In this document: one piece after another, positions 1 to 6,089 of the stretch
Position numbering within the stretch: position 1 is the stretch's first letter
Layout of the letters: the number at the start of each line of letters is the position of its first letter
NCBI GenBank assembly: GCA_903864555.1
Contig: CAIPGJ010000509.1
Span: forward strand, 1-7,258
Direction of reading: 5' to 3'
Origin: an uncultured Pseudomonadota bacterium
GTDB taxonomy: Bacteria; Pseudomonadota; Gammaproteobacteria; Burkholderiales; SG8-39
DNA length: 7,258 nucleotides
Program-made: the position numbers and the translations under genes
Notes under the pieces: generated by a model
Database searches by the model: none
The model's input: the letters and a program-made list of their open reading frames with translations, nothing else
Told to the model about the DNA's origin: nothing

Positions 1-1008
1 CACTTCGACGAACTGCTTCGAGATGGCCTGGGCGGCGGCGCCATCCAGGGTGCGGTTGAGCGCAATGATGCCGCCGAAGGCCGAGGTCGGGTCGGTCTTG
101 AAGGCCTTGCTGTAGGCCTCGAGCGGGTCGGCGCCGACGGCCACGCCGCAGGGATTGGCGTGTTTGACGATGACGCAGGCCGCGGGTCCCATGCTGCTGT
201 CGAAGCTCTTCACGCACTCCCAGGCGGCATCGGAGTCGGCGATATTGTTGTAGGACAGTTCCTTGCCCTGCAGTTGCCTGGCCGTGACGAGCGACCCGGG
301 AGCCGGATGCAGGTCGCGGTAGAACGCTGCCTGCTGGTGCGGATTCTCGCCGTAGCGCAGGTCCTGCAGCTTGAGGAAGCGGCCATTGGCCTGGCCGGAG
401 AACAGTGCATGGCTGCCGTCGGGCTGGATGCCGGAGAGGTAGTCGCTGATCGCGCCATCGTAATTGGAGATGCGGTTGAATGCGGCCACTGCGAGGGAGA
501 ATCGCGTGGCATCGCACAGGCCACCGTCACGCTCGATCTCGGCCAGCACGCCGGCATACTGGGATGCATCGGTGAGCACGCCCACGCCCTTCCAGTTCTT
601 GGCCGCGGAACGCACCATGGCCGGCCCGCCGATGTCGATGTTCTCGATGGCGTCTTCCAGAGTGCAACCGGGTTTGGCCACCGTGGCTTCGAAGGGGTAG
701 AGGTTGACCACCAGCAGGTCGATGCCGCTGATGCCATGCTGGTCGATGGCGGCCATGTGTTCGGGCAGGTCGCGCCGGGCCAGCAGGCCGCCATGGATTT
801 TCGGGTGCAGCGTTTTCACGCGGCCGTCGAGCATTTCCGGAAAACCGGTGTGGTCAGCCACTTCGGTGACGGCAATGCCGTTGTCGGCCAGCATCTTTGC
901 CGTGCCGCCCGTGGAAAGGATGCGGATGTCGAGTCTGGCCAGGCCCCTGGCAAGGTCGAGCAGGCCGGTCTTGTCGGAGACGCTGATGAGTGCCTGGCGG
1001 ATTTTCAT
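1..1008 (-). CDS. purH: Bifunctional AICAR formyltransferase / IMP cyclohydrolase PurH (N-terminal 336 residues; runs off the window)
   Basis: This enzyme catalyses the last two steps of de novo purine synthesis in the cytoplasm: formylation of AICAR by 10-formyl-tetrahydrofolate, then ring closure to IMP. The reading frame is open from the ATG at 1008 to the window edge without a stop. The N-terminal MGS-like cyclohydrolase part (about residues 1-140) shows the family stretches [30 protein letters not shown] and ENIDIGGPA. The transformylase part follows, with RYGENPHQ at 218-225 and the active-site stretch KHANPCGVA starting at K282-H283. Family members are about 520 residues, so roughly the last third is missing here only because of the window edge. 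The start lies two bases after the fis stop (TGA-AC-ATG), with only a weak ribosome site (GAAGAT) in the fis tail, so coupled translation is likely. In Pseudomonas purH also follows fis. Identification is certain. Confidence 0.97.
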   Translation of the reverse strand, partial: MKIRQALISVSDKTGLLDLARGLARLDIRILSTGGTAKMLADNGIAVTEVADHTGFPEMLDGRVKTLHPKIHGGLLARRDLPEHMAAIDQHGISGIDLLVVNLYPFEATVAKPGCTLEDAIENIDIGGPAMVRSAAKNWKGVGVLTDASQYAGVLAEIERDGGLCDATRFSLAVAAFNRISNYDGAISDYLSGIQPDGSHALFSGQANGRFLKLQDLRYGENPHQQAAFYRDLHPAPGSLVTARQLQGKELSYNNIADSDAAWECVKSFDSSMGPAACVIVKHANPCGVAVGADPLEAYSKAFKTDPTSAFGGIIALNRTLDGAAAQAISKQFVEV

Positions 1009-1010
1009 GT

Positions 1011-1256
1011 TCAGATCTTGATCTTCAGCGACTGCATTTTCTTGCGCAGCGTGTTGCGGTTGATGCCGAGCATTTCGGCGGCGACAGTCTGGTTGCCCTC
1101 GGCCTGGTCGAGCACGACCTCCAGCAGCGGGCGCTCGACATTGCGGATCACCATGTCGTACACGGAGCGCGGCTTCTCTCCGTCGAGGTCCTTGAAGTAC
1201 TTGTCCAGTGAGCGCCGTACGCAATCGGCGATCTCGTTGGTTTGTCTTGTGCTCAT
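1011..1256 (-). CDS. fis: DNA-binding protein Fis, short form (81 aa)
   Basis: Fis is a homodimeric nucleoid-associated protein that bends DNA and regulates rRNA, tRNA and many growth-phase genes. The 81 residues align with the core of E. coli Fis: a dimerisation helix region (about 8-50, including [12 protein letters not shown]) and a C-terminal helix-turn-helix (about 54-74, [20 protein letters not shown]), which is nearly identical to the E. coli motif. E. coli Fis has 98 residues. The roughly 17 missing here are the N-terminal beta-hairpin arm used to activate DNA invertases. The start is firm: the frame has a TGA at 1272-1274 and no start codon between it and the ATG at 1256. That ATG overlaps the dusB stop in an ATGA, and no strong Shine-Dalgarno is visible, so translation is probably coupled to dusB. 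purH follows two bases after the stop. Confidence 0.95.
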   Translation of the reverse strand: MSTRQTNEIADCVRRSLDKYFKDLDGEKPRSVYDMVIRNVERPLLEVVLDQAEGNQTVAAEMLGINRNTLRKKMQSLKIKI

Positions 1257-2272
1257 GCAGCGAGTTCCATTTCAGTCTCCTCGACGTAACGCAGCCGCCG
1301 GTCATGGCTGGCGAGTTCTTCGAAGAAGCGGTTGACCGCCAGCAACTGCTCCTCGCAGCTGCCCAGGGTGTTCATGTGGTGCCGGAAGGCGGCCGACCCG
1401 GCCAGCCCCTTGGTGTACCAGGAGATGTGCTTGCGTGCGACCTTGACCCCGCGATCGCTGCCGTAGAAGGTATGCAGGTCGTGCAGGTGGCCGATCAGCA
1501 CGGTGTGGATTTCGGTGACCAGCGGCGGCGGCAGCGTGTCACCGGTCACCAGGAAGTGCTCGATCTCGCGAAAGATCCAGGGCCTGCCCTGGGCCGCGCG
1601 CCCGATCATGACGCCGTCGGCGCCGGTGTAGTCCAGCACGAACTTAGCCTGCTGCGGCGTGGTGATGTCGCCGTTGGCGATCACCGGCAGGCGGGTACTC
1701 GCCTTCACTTCACGGATGGTGTCGTATTCGGCATGGCCGCTGTAGCCGCAGGCGCGGGTGCGACCATGGATTGACAGCAGCTGGATGCCGATGTCCTCGG
1801 CGATCCTGGCCACGGCGAGGGCGTTGCGGTTCTGCTTGTCCCAGCCGGTGCGAAACTTCAGCGTCACCGGCACATCGACGGCCCTGACCACGGCTTCCAG
1901 GATGCGCGCCACCAGGGGTTCGTCGCGCAACAGCGCGGAGCCGGCGTGGGTATTGCACACCTTCTTGGCCGGGCAGCCCATGTTGATGTCGATGATCTGC
2001 GCGCCCTCATCGACGTTGTAGCGCGCGGCATTGGCCATCATGGCCGGATCGGCACCGGCGATCTGCACCGAGATGGGATCGACTTCGCCATCATGATTGG
2101 CGCGCCGGCGCGTCTTCTCGCTGCCCCACAGCAGTGAATTGGAGGCCACCATTTCGGACACGGCGAGGCCGGCGCCGAATTGCTTGCACAGTTGCCGGAA
2201 GGGCCTGTCCGTGACCCCTGCCATCGGTGCGACAAATAGATTGTTGCGCAGCACGTGCGTACCGATTTGCAT
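1253..2272 (-). CDS. dusB: tRNA-dihydrouridine synthase B
   Basis: This FMN- and NADPH-dependent enzyme reduces uridine to dihydrouridine in the D-loop of tRNA. The 339 residues match E. coli DusB along the whole length. Visible are the N-terminal [12 protein letters not shown] (15-26), the catalytic cysteine C100 in [16 protein letters not shown] (138-144), SIHGRTRA (167-174), VIANGDI (197-203) and the phosphate-binding [16 protein letters not shown] (222-237). The frame stays open upstream to a TTG at 2365, but I chose the ATG at 2272. It gives the usual family N-terminus (M-x-IG), and the likely promoter lies at 2311-2341, so transcripts would begin downstream of that TTG. The 5' leader is C/T-rich and has no Shine-Dalgarno. 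The stop overlaps the fis start by four bases (ATGA). The dusB-fis pair is a classic gammaproteobacterial operon in which the first gene drives fis expression. Confidence 0.95.
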   Translation of the reverse strand: MQIGTHVLRNNLFVAPMAGVTDRPFRQLCKQFGAGLAVSEMVASNSLLWGSEKTRRRANHDGEVDPISVQIAGADPAMMANAARYNVDEGAQIIDINMGCPAKKVCNTHAGSALLRDEPLVARILEAVVRAVDVPVTLKFRTGWDKQNRNALAVARIAEDIGIQLLSIHGRTRACGYSGHAEYDTIREVKASTRLPVIANGDITTPQQAKFVLDYTGADGVMIGRAAQGRPWIFREIEHFLVTGDTLPPPLVTEIHTVLIGHLHDLHTFYGSDRGVKVARKHISWYTKGLAGSAAFRHHMNTLGSCEEQLLAVNRFFEELASHDRRLRYVEETEMELAA

Positions 2273-2310
2273 GGACAGGCGAAGGGGATCAGGAGGAAAG
2301 CGGGGGAGCA

Positions 2311-2341
2311 ATTCTATACCCAATCCCCACGTGCATGACAG
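2311..2341 (-). promoter_or_regulatory. Likely sigma-70 promoter of dusB-fis-purH
   Basis: On the minus strand a -35-like CTGTCA (2341-2336) is followed after 17 bases by TATAGAAT (2318-2311), which contains TATAGA and, two bases on, the better TAGAAT. The next bases are TGCTCCCCCGC, a C-rich stretch where the discriminator would lie. This would start transcription near 2303-2306, about 30-34 bases before the dusB ATG. GC-rich discriminators are a known feature of promoters under stringent control, including E. coli fis and rRNA promoters, so growth-rate control is plausible but inferred. Confidence 0.6.
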
Positions 2342-2348
2342 GGCGTGT

Positions 2349-2363
2349 GCACAAATTTTACGC
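2349..2363. promoter_or_regulatory. Candidate Fis-binding site 1
   Basis: GCACAAATTTTACGC fits the published 15-bp Fis core pattern GNNNAWWWWWTNNNC at every fixed position. It closely resembles high-affinity E. coli sites that have an AATTT centre flanked by G at -7 and C at +7. It lies just upstream of the -35 element of the dusB-fis promoter, with its centre about 52 bases before the inferred start of transcription. E. coli Fis represses its own dusB-fis operon through sites in the promoter, so autoregulation is the natural reading. No binding data are available here. Confidence 0.5.
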
Positions 2364-2397
2364 AACGCGGTGGTGCTCGGGGAAGAGCGTTATTGCC

Positions 2398-2412
2398 GCA
2401 GATTTTTTTCTC
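2398..2412. promoter_or_regulatory. Candidate Fis-binding site 2
   Basis: GCAGATTTTTTTCTC also satisfies GNNNAWWWWWTNNNC, with a run of seven T in the middle. Its centre is 49 bases upstream of candidate site 1, within the ubiH-dusB gap. The homopolymer T-tract could equally be just a bent A-tract, so this site is less convincing than site 1. Confidence 0.35.
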
Positions 2413-2513
2413 GATCAGCGATGTGCCGGTATCGCCGGCCAGGCGCAGCGGGCCTTCATTTCACCGTCAACGTCAGGAGAGGCCGCTTGTTGCGATGCGA
2501 TGCGTGTGCCGCG

Positions 2514-3686
2514 TCAGGGCAATGCACGAGCGCCGAACATCATGCGGCGCGACAGCAGGCGGCGTGCCGGAGGCACCATGTCCAAAAAGGCCAGCGCTGC
2601 GCCGCGCAAGCTCGCAGCCAGCGGCAGGTCCAGCGAGAATGCTGCGATCAGTCCGTCGGTCAGCCTGACCATGGCCATGCGATCCAGCCTGCGTCGCCGC
2701 GCGTAGGCGGCGGCAAAGGCGTCGCTGCCTGGCAGCGGCAACTCCGGCTTCACGCCGCTGGCGGCATCCACGACAAGCTCCGCTAGTTCCCAGGCATCGC
2801 GCAGGCCGAGGTTGAGGCCTTGTCCGGCCACCGGATGCAGCGTCTGCGCAGCGTTGCCGATGGGAATGATGCGTGGACCGGGGATCTCCCGGCGGTATTT
2901 GAGTGCCAGCGGGAAGGCTGCACGCGGACCCACGCTGCGAAACCGTCCCAGCCGGCCGCCGAATGCCGTCTGTGCAGCGGCGATGAACGCTGCATCATCC
3001 AGCGCCATCAATTCCGCGGCGCGCTCGGTGCCTGCCGTCCACACCAGCGCGTGACCGTTGCGATGCGGCAACAAGGCCAGCGGACCCTGGGTCGAGAATC
3101 GTTCCCAGGCAGTGTTGCCGTGCGCCTGTTCGGCCTGCAGGTCGCAGACGATGGCGCTCTGGCCATAGGACTTGACCGTTTCACGGCCGGCTTCGTCGCC
3201 GGCACCGTCGGCCAGCACCAGCAGCTTGCCCTGAAACTGTTCTCCCTTGCATTCCACGGTGATGCCGTCGGCCGTGGGGTGCCATGCGTTGGCCTGGCCG
3301 ATATGCCGGTGCAGGCCGTGACCTGATCCCTCAGCCGCTTCGAGCCTGCTGACGATGTCCCGATAGCCGGCGACATAACCGAGCGCCTCGATGCCATGGT
3401 CCTCTGCAGTGATGAGGGTGCGGCCAAAAGCCTTTTGCTGCGAGACATGGATGCGGGTGATGGGCGTGACCGGCAGCGTGTCCCAGCAGCCCATGCGCTG
3501 CAGGATCAGTCGTGAACCCCAGGACAGTGCGATGGGCCGGTCTGCGCCTGTCGCCGGCCCGCCGATGTGCAGCACGCGCAGGCTGTCCTCCGGCAGTCCG
3601 TCGCGCATCAGCACCTGCAGGGCGTGGGCGAGGGCCATGCCGACCGGCCCACTGCCGGCAATGATGATGTCAAAAGGCCCGGCCAT
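2514..3686 (-). CDS. ubiH: Ubiquinone biosynthesis FAD-dependent hydroxylase UbiH (2-octaprenyl-6-methoxyphenol hydroxylase)
   Basis: This flavoprotein of the UbiH/UbiF/Coq6 family adds a ring hydroxyl during aerobic ubiquinone synthesis, probably as part of the Ubi complex. The 390 residues are normal for the family. Three FAD/NAD(P)H motifs are in order: GSGPVG at 11-16 after a hydrophobic beta strand (the dinucleotide-binding fold), the ADG stretch at 159-161 (the DG motif region), and IGNAAQTLHPVAGQGLNLGLRDA at about 276-298 (the second FAD motif). The last is the form typical of UbiH. The substrate position cannot be proven from sequence, and UbiF/UbiI-type paralogues are the alternative, but the pepP-ubiH gene order known from E. 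coli and Pseudomonas favours UbiH. Its ATG shares one base with the pepP stop (TGATG), indicating coupled translation. ubiI, which follows in E. coli, is absent; the next gene is dusB after 241 bases. Confidence 0.9.
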   Translation of the reverse strand: MAGPFDIIIAGSGPVGMALAHALQVLMRDGLPEDSLRVLHIGGPATGADRPIALSWGSRLILQRMGCWDTLPVTPITRIHVSQQKAFGRTLITAEDHGIEALGYVAGYRDIVSRLEAAEGSGHGLHRHIGQANAWHPTADGITVECKGEQFQGKLLVLADGAGDEAGRETVKSYGQSAIVCDLQAEQAHGNTAWERFSTQGPLALLPHRNGHALVWTAGTERAAELMALDDAAFIAAAQTAFGGRLGRFRSVGPRAAFPLALKYRREIPGPRIIPIGNAAQTLHPVAGQGLNLGLRDAWELAELVVDAASGVKPELPLPGSDAFAAAYARRRRLDRMAMVRLTDGLIAAFSLDLPLAASLRGAALAFLDMVPPARRLLSRRMMFGARALP

Positions 3687-5014
3687 CAGCCTGTCGTGCC
3701 CCGGCCCACTAAGGCTTCCAGTTCGGCCACTGACTTGGGCGTGGCAGAAGTGATGACCTCGCAGCCCGTGTCCGTGACCACGACGTCATCCTCGATGCGC
3801 ACACCGATGTTCCAGTACTGCTCCGGAACCTTGTCGTCGGGGCGGATGTAGCAGCCGGGTTCGACCGTCAGCACCATGCCTGGCTCCAGCAGTCGCCAGT
3901 CGCCGGCACACTTGTAGTCGCCCGCATCATGCACGTCCAGTCCCAGCCAGTGGCCGGTGCGGTGCATGTAGAAGCGCCGGTAGTCCTCGCTCTCGATGAC
4001 GCTGTCGGCCGTGCCCTGGCACAGCCCCAGGCGCACGAAGCCTTCGGCCAGGGTATGCACCGCGGCGTCGTGCGGCGCATTCCAGCTACCGCCTGGGCGG
4101 GTGGCGGCGATGGCTGCAGTCTGCGCATCCAGCACCAGTTCGTAGATCTCGCGCTGTGCCTTGCTGAAGCGGCCGCTAACCGGAAAGGTGCGCGTGATGT
4201 CCGAGGCATAGCCGTCCAGCTCGCAGCCGGCATCGATGAGCAGCAGGTCGCCGTCCTTGAGGCGCTGGTTGTTCTCGCGGTAGTGCAGCACGCAGGCATT
4301 GGCGCCGCCGGCCACGATGGGCCAGTAGGCCGGGAACTGCGCGCCGCGCCGGCGGAAGCGGTACAGCAGCTCGGCCTCGATTTCGTACTCCATGCTGCCC
4401 GGGCGCGTGGCGCGCATGGCCGCGATGTGGGCTTCTGCGGAAATGTCGGCGGCGCTGCGCATGGTGGCCATCTCGATGGCGTCCTTGCGCAGGCGCATCT
4501 CGTCCAGCAGGGTGCGCACGTCGTGGATGGCGGACGGTGCCGTCACGCCGGCGCGCGACTGTTCGCGCACGCGATTGAGCCATCCGAGGATGCGTGCATC
4601 CCAGGCGCTGTCGGCGCCCGGTGCATAGTAGACGGCTGGCTGGTTGGCCAGCAGCGTCGGGGCGATTTCATCCAGGCTGGCAATGGAATGGGCCTCGTCG
4701 AAGCCGTAGCGTTCGCGGGCGGCATCGGGCCCGTGGCGGAAACCCTCCCACAGCTCGCGCTCCGGGTGCTTGTCACGGCAGAACAGGACGGACCTGGGCG
4801 ATTCCCCGGCGATCAGGAACAGCACCGCTTCGGGCTCGCCGAAGCCGCTGAGGTGATAGAAGTAGCTGTCGAAGCGGTACAGGTAATCGCTGTCGCGGTT
4901 ACGCAGGCGTTCGGGGGCCGTGGGGATGATGGCGACGCCCTGCTGCATGCTGCGCAGCAATTGGGCGCGTCGCGGGGCAAAGATCGAGGCGGGGGAGGGC
5001 AGGGCGGCATTCAT
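3686..5014 (-). CDS. pepP: Xaa-Pro aminopeptidase (aminopeptidase P), M24B family
   Basis: This cytoplasmic metallopeptidase removes an N-terminal residue next to proline, using two metal ions, normally manganese. The 442 residues match E. coli PepP in length and motif spacing. An N-terminal AMP-N domain (about 1-170; FDSYFYHLSGFGEPEAV at 48-64) is followed by the creatinase/pita-bread catalytic domain. All five metal ligands are present: D261 (LIDAG), D272 (SDITRTF), H355 (TGHWLG), E385 (TVEPG) and E408 (VRIEDD). H244 and H362 probably correspond to the conserved active-site histidines. The start at 5014 gives a family-like N-terminus, but no clear Shine-Dalgarno precedes it. The stop overlaps the ubiH start by one base. 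In many gammaproteobacteria a ygfB/UPF0149 gene lies upstream; here murU does instead, 94 bases away. Confidence 0.95.
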   Translation of the reverse strand: MNAALPSPASIFAPRRAQLLRSMQQGVAIIPTAPERLRNRDSDYLYRFDSYFYHLSGFGEPEAVLFLIAGESPRSVLFCRDKHPERELWEGFRHGPDAARERYGFDEAHSIASLDEIAPTLLANQPAVYYAPGADSAWDARILGWLNRVREQSRAGVTAPSAIHDVRTLLDEMRLRKDAIEMATMRSAADISAEAHIAAMRATRPGSMEYEIEAELLYRFRRRGAQFPAYWPIVAGGANACVLHYRENNQRLKDGDLLLIDAGCELDGYASDITRTFPVSGRFSKAQREIYELVLDAQTAAIAATRPGGSWNAPHDAAVHTLAEGFVRLGLCQGTADSVIESEDYRRFYMHRTGHWLGLDVHDAGDYKCAGDWRLLEPGMVLTVEPGCYIRPDDKVPEQYWNIGVRIEDDVVVTDTGCEVITSATPKSVAELEALVGRGTTG

Positions 5015-5043
5015 CCGGAAGGGTTCTGCAGGGAGGGTGGTGC

Positions 5044-5072
5044 ATTGTCATGCCGCGCGGGCCGCTGGGCAA
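5044..5072 (-). promoter_or_regulatory. Possible weak promoter for pepP-ubiH
   Basis: In the 94-base gap between murU and pepP, TTGCCC (5072-5067) and GACAAT (5049-5044) lie 17 bases apart on the minus strand. Each matches four of six consensus bases. Initiation would fall about 25 bases before the pepP ATG. The rest of the gap is GC-rich and shows no clear terminator for murU, so read-through from murU is equally possible. Confidence 0.3.
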
Positions 5073-5108
5073 GTCGCCTGACCGGCGCATCAGCGTGATG
5101 ATCGGTGC

Positions 5109-5777
5109 TTACCCGGCTGAATTCAGTGCGGACAGGCGTTCCGGTGTGCCCACATCATGCCATTGGCCGGCATGCAATTCACCACTTACTTTATTTCGAT
5201 CCATGGCCGAGCGCAACAGTGGCGCCAGCGGTGCTTTCACGCCGGGCGCCAGGCCGGCAAACAGGGCTTTGCTGTAGAGTCCGATGCCGGCGAAGGTATG
5301 CCGCCCCGCCGTCGGGCCGCTGGCGGCGAGCCGGCCGGCGGTCAAGCAGAAATCGCCAGCGGGATGGTGCGGCGGGTTGGGCACCATGACCAAATGGGCG
5401 AGATCGGCTCCGAGGGTGCGTCGCGTCAGGCCGGAAAAATCGTAATCGCAATACAGATCGCCATTCACGGCGATGAAGGCCTGGTCGCCCAGCAGCGACA
5501 GCGCCTGGACGATGCCGCCTGCCGTCTCCAGCGCACTGCCCTCGGGCGAATAGGCGATGTGCACGCCCAGGCAGGCGCCATCCCCGAGTGACTGCTCGAT
5601 CAGGCCACCCAGGTGGGCGTGGTTGATGACCAGTTCGCGTATGCCGGCTGCGGCCAGTGCCGCGACGGTCCATTCGATCATGGGCCGGCCTTTCACTTCG
5701 AGCAGGGGTTTGGGCAGGTGGTCGGTCAGCGGGCGCATGCGCTCGCCGCGACCGGCTGCCAGGATCATCGCTTTCAT
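5109..5777 (-). CDS. murU: N-acetylmuramate alpha-1-phosphate uridylyltransferase MurU
   Basis: The protein is a sugar-1-phosphate nucleotidyltransferase with a Rossmann-like fold. It would convert MurNAc-1-phosphate and UTP into UDP-MurNAc, the second step of the fosfomycin-bypassing cell-wall salvage route described in Pseudomonas putida. The 222 residues fit MurU, which is short for this superfamily. The nucleotide-binding signature is at 4-25 (MILAAGRGERMRPLT followed by PKPLLEV, with K23 in PKP), and the metal-binding NGD is at 105-107. The specific assignment rests on the partner kinase gene amgK directly upstream; by sequence alone GlmU/RmlA-like or mannose-1-phosphate enzymes are relatives. 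The frame extends to an ATG at 5828, but that stretch lies inside the inserted element, so I start at the ATG at 5777, where the conserved N-terminus begins. There is no strong ribosome site before it. Confidence 0.9.
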   Translation of the reverse strand: MKAMILAAGRGERMRPLTDHLPKPLLEVKGRPMIEWTVAALAAAGIRELVINHAHLGGLIEQSLGDGACLGVHIAYSPEGSALETAGGIVQALSLLGDQAFIAVNGDLYCDYDFSGLTRRTLGADLAHLVMVPNPPHHPAGDFCLTAGRLAASGPTAGRHTFAGIGLYSKALFAGLAPGVKAPLAPLLRSAMDRNKVSGELHAGQWHDVGTPERLSALNSAG

Positions 5778-5784
5778 GGAAAGG

Positions 5785-5796
5785 CTAGTGTCCTGA
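5785..5796 (+). repeat. Left terminal inverted repeat of the inserted element
   Basis: CTAGTGTCCTGA is the exact reverse complement of the right end at 6078-6089. The leading CTAG is itself a palindrome and probably includes the duplicated target. It lies seven bases upstream of the murU start codon. Confidence 0.8.
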
Positions 5797-5848
5797 ATCG
5801 CTAATTCGATGAAGAAAAAGACCGACAATCGCCGCCATACGGATACGG

Positions 5849-5868
5849 CCTTGCAAATGCTCGCAAGG
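5849..5868. repeat. Hairpin inside the element (6-bp stem)
   Basis: CCTTGC (5849-5854) pairs with GCAAGG (5863-5868) around an 8-base loop. No T-run follows on either strand, so it does not look like a terminator. Confidence 0.5.
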
Positions 5869-5980
5869 GGGTCAATCTTGCTCCGCTTTGTGCCTTCTTT
5901 GGCACCGATTTCGGCCTTTTTCGCGATCCAGGATCAGGTCTCGGTACAGAATCATATTCAACGAACTAAGAAAGGACTGA

Positions 5981-6003
5981 ACAAGTGGGCTAAGCCCTCT
6001 TGT
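5981..6003. repeat. Long imperfect palindrome inside the element
   Basis: The 23 bases form 11-nt arms around a single A with one T-T mismatch: ACAAG-T-GGGCT pairs with AGCCC-T-CTTGT. As RNA or single-stranded DNA this gives a strong hairpin. No T-run follows directly on either strand. A role in transposition, recombination or RNA stability in the amgK-murU transcript is possible but unproven. Confidence 0.65.
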
Positions 6004-6077
6004 CTATCCGCCACTTCAGAGGAAACATTTGAACGACAGTCCTCGATTCGAGACTTGATCCGTGTTTCCCTAACCAA

Positions 6078-6089
6078 TCAGGACACTAG
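6078..6089 (-). repeat. Right terminal inverted repeat of the inserted element
   Basis: TCAGGACACTAG mirrors the left end exactly. On the minus strand its CTAG supplies the TAG stop codon of amgK (6088-6086). The insertion therefore ended exactly at that stop and left the kinase's last codon intact. Confidence 0.8.

Larger units (their letters stand above)
5785..6089. mobile_element. MITE-like non-autonomous insertion between amgK and murU
   Basis: This is the only stretch over 300 bases without a recognisable gene. It is bounded by perfect 12-bp inverted repeats (CTAGTGTCCTGA and TCAGGACACTAG), whose similarity continues imperfectly for a few bases inward (G-T and T-A matches in the first 16). 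Both ends carry CTAG. By my count GC is about 49 %, against about 73 % in the 60 amgK bases at 6121-6180. If one CTAG is kept and the rest removed, amgK ends in TTC-TAG and the murU ATG follows seven bases later, a compact operon. A TA duplication within a CTAG target is the known habit of IS630-type (Tc1/mariner-like) transposases, so mobilisation by such an element is inferred. No transposase is encoded. The inside holds several hairpins, and an unbroken plus-strand frame from 5797 to 6096 that resembles nothing I know. Confidence 0.75.

Noticed and set aside
160..1335. Long plus-strand open frame (391 codons) over purH and fis
   Set aside because: It is antisense to two unmistakable genes. 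Such frames are common opposite GC-rich coding DNA, and the translation has no family features.
2273..2365. 31-codon N-terminal extension of DusB from a TTG at 2365
   Set aside because: It lies across the likely -10/-35 elements, has no ribosome site, and the known DusB N-terminus begins at 2272.
2425..2439. GCCGG/CCGGC hairpin in the ubiH-dusB gap as a terminator of ubiH
   Set aside because: On the minus strand no U-run follows the stem; the A/T tract there reads as A's. I cannot support an intrinsic terminator.
3929..5098. Plus-strand frame of 389 codons opposite pepP
   Set aside because: It is a shadow frame of pepP: Ala/Gly/Val-rich, low-complexity composition, no ribosome site and no recognisable domain.
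5778..5828. 17-residue N-terminal extension of MurU from an ATG at 5828
   Set aside because: The added residues are encoded by the inserted element, and the nucleotidyltransferase fold starts at the ATG at 5777.
5890..5921. Hairpins followed by TTTTT inside the element as a plus-strand terminator
   Set aside because: The stem before the T-run is only four pairs, and no plus-strand gene precedes it. It was kept only as part of the hairpin cluster.
6086..6089. amgK as a pseudogene truncated by the insertion
   Set aside because: Removing the element leaves the same TTC-TAG ending, so the protein is not shortened. Length and catalytic motifs are complete.
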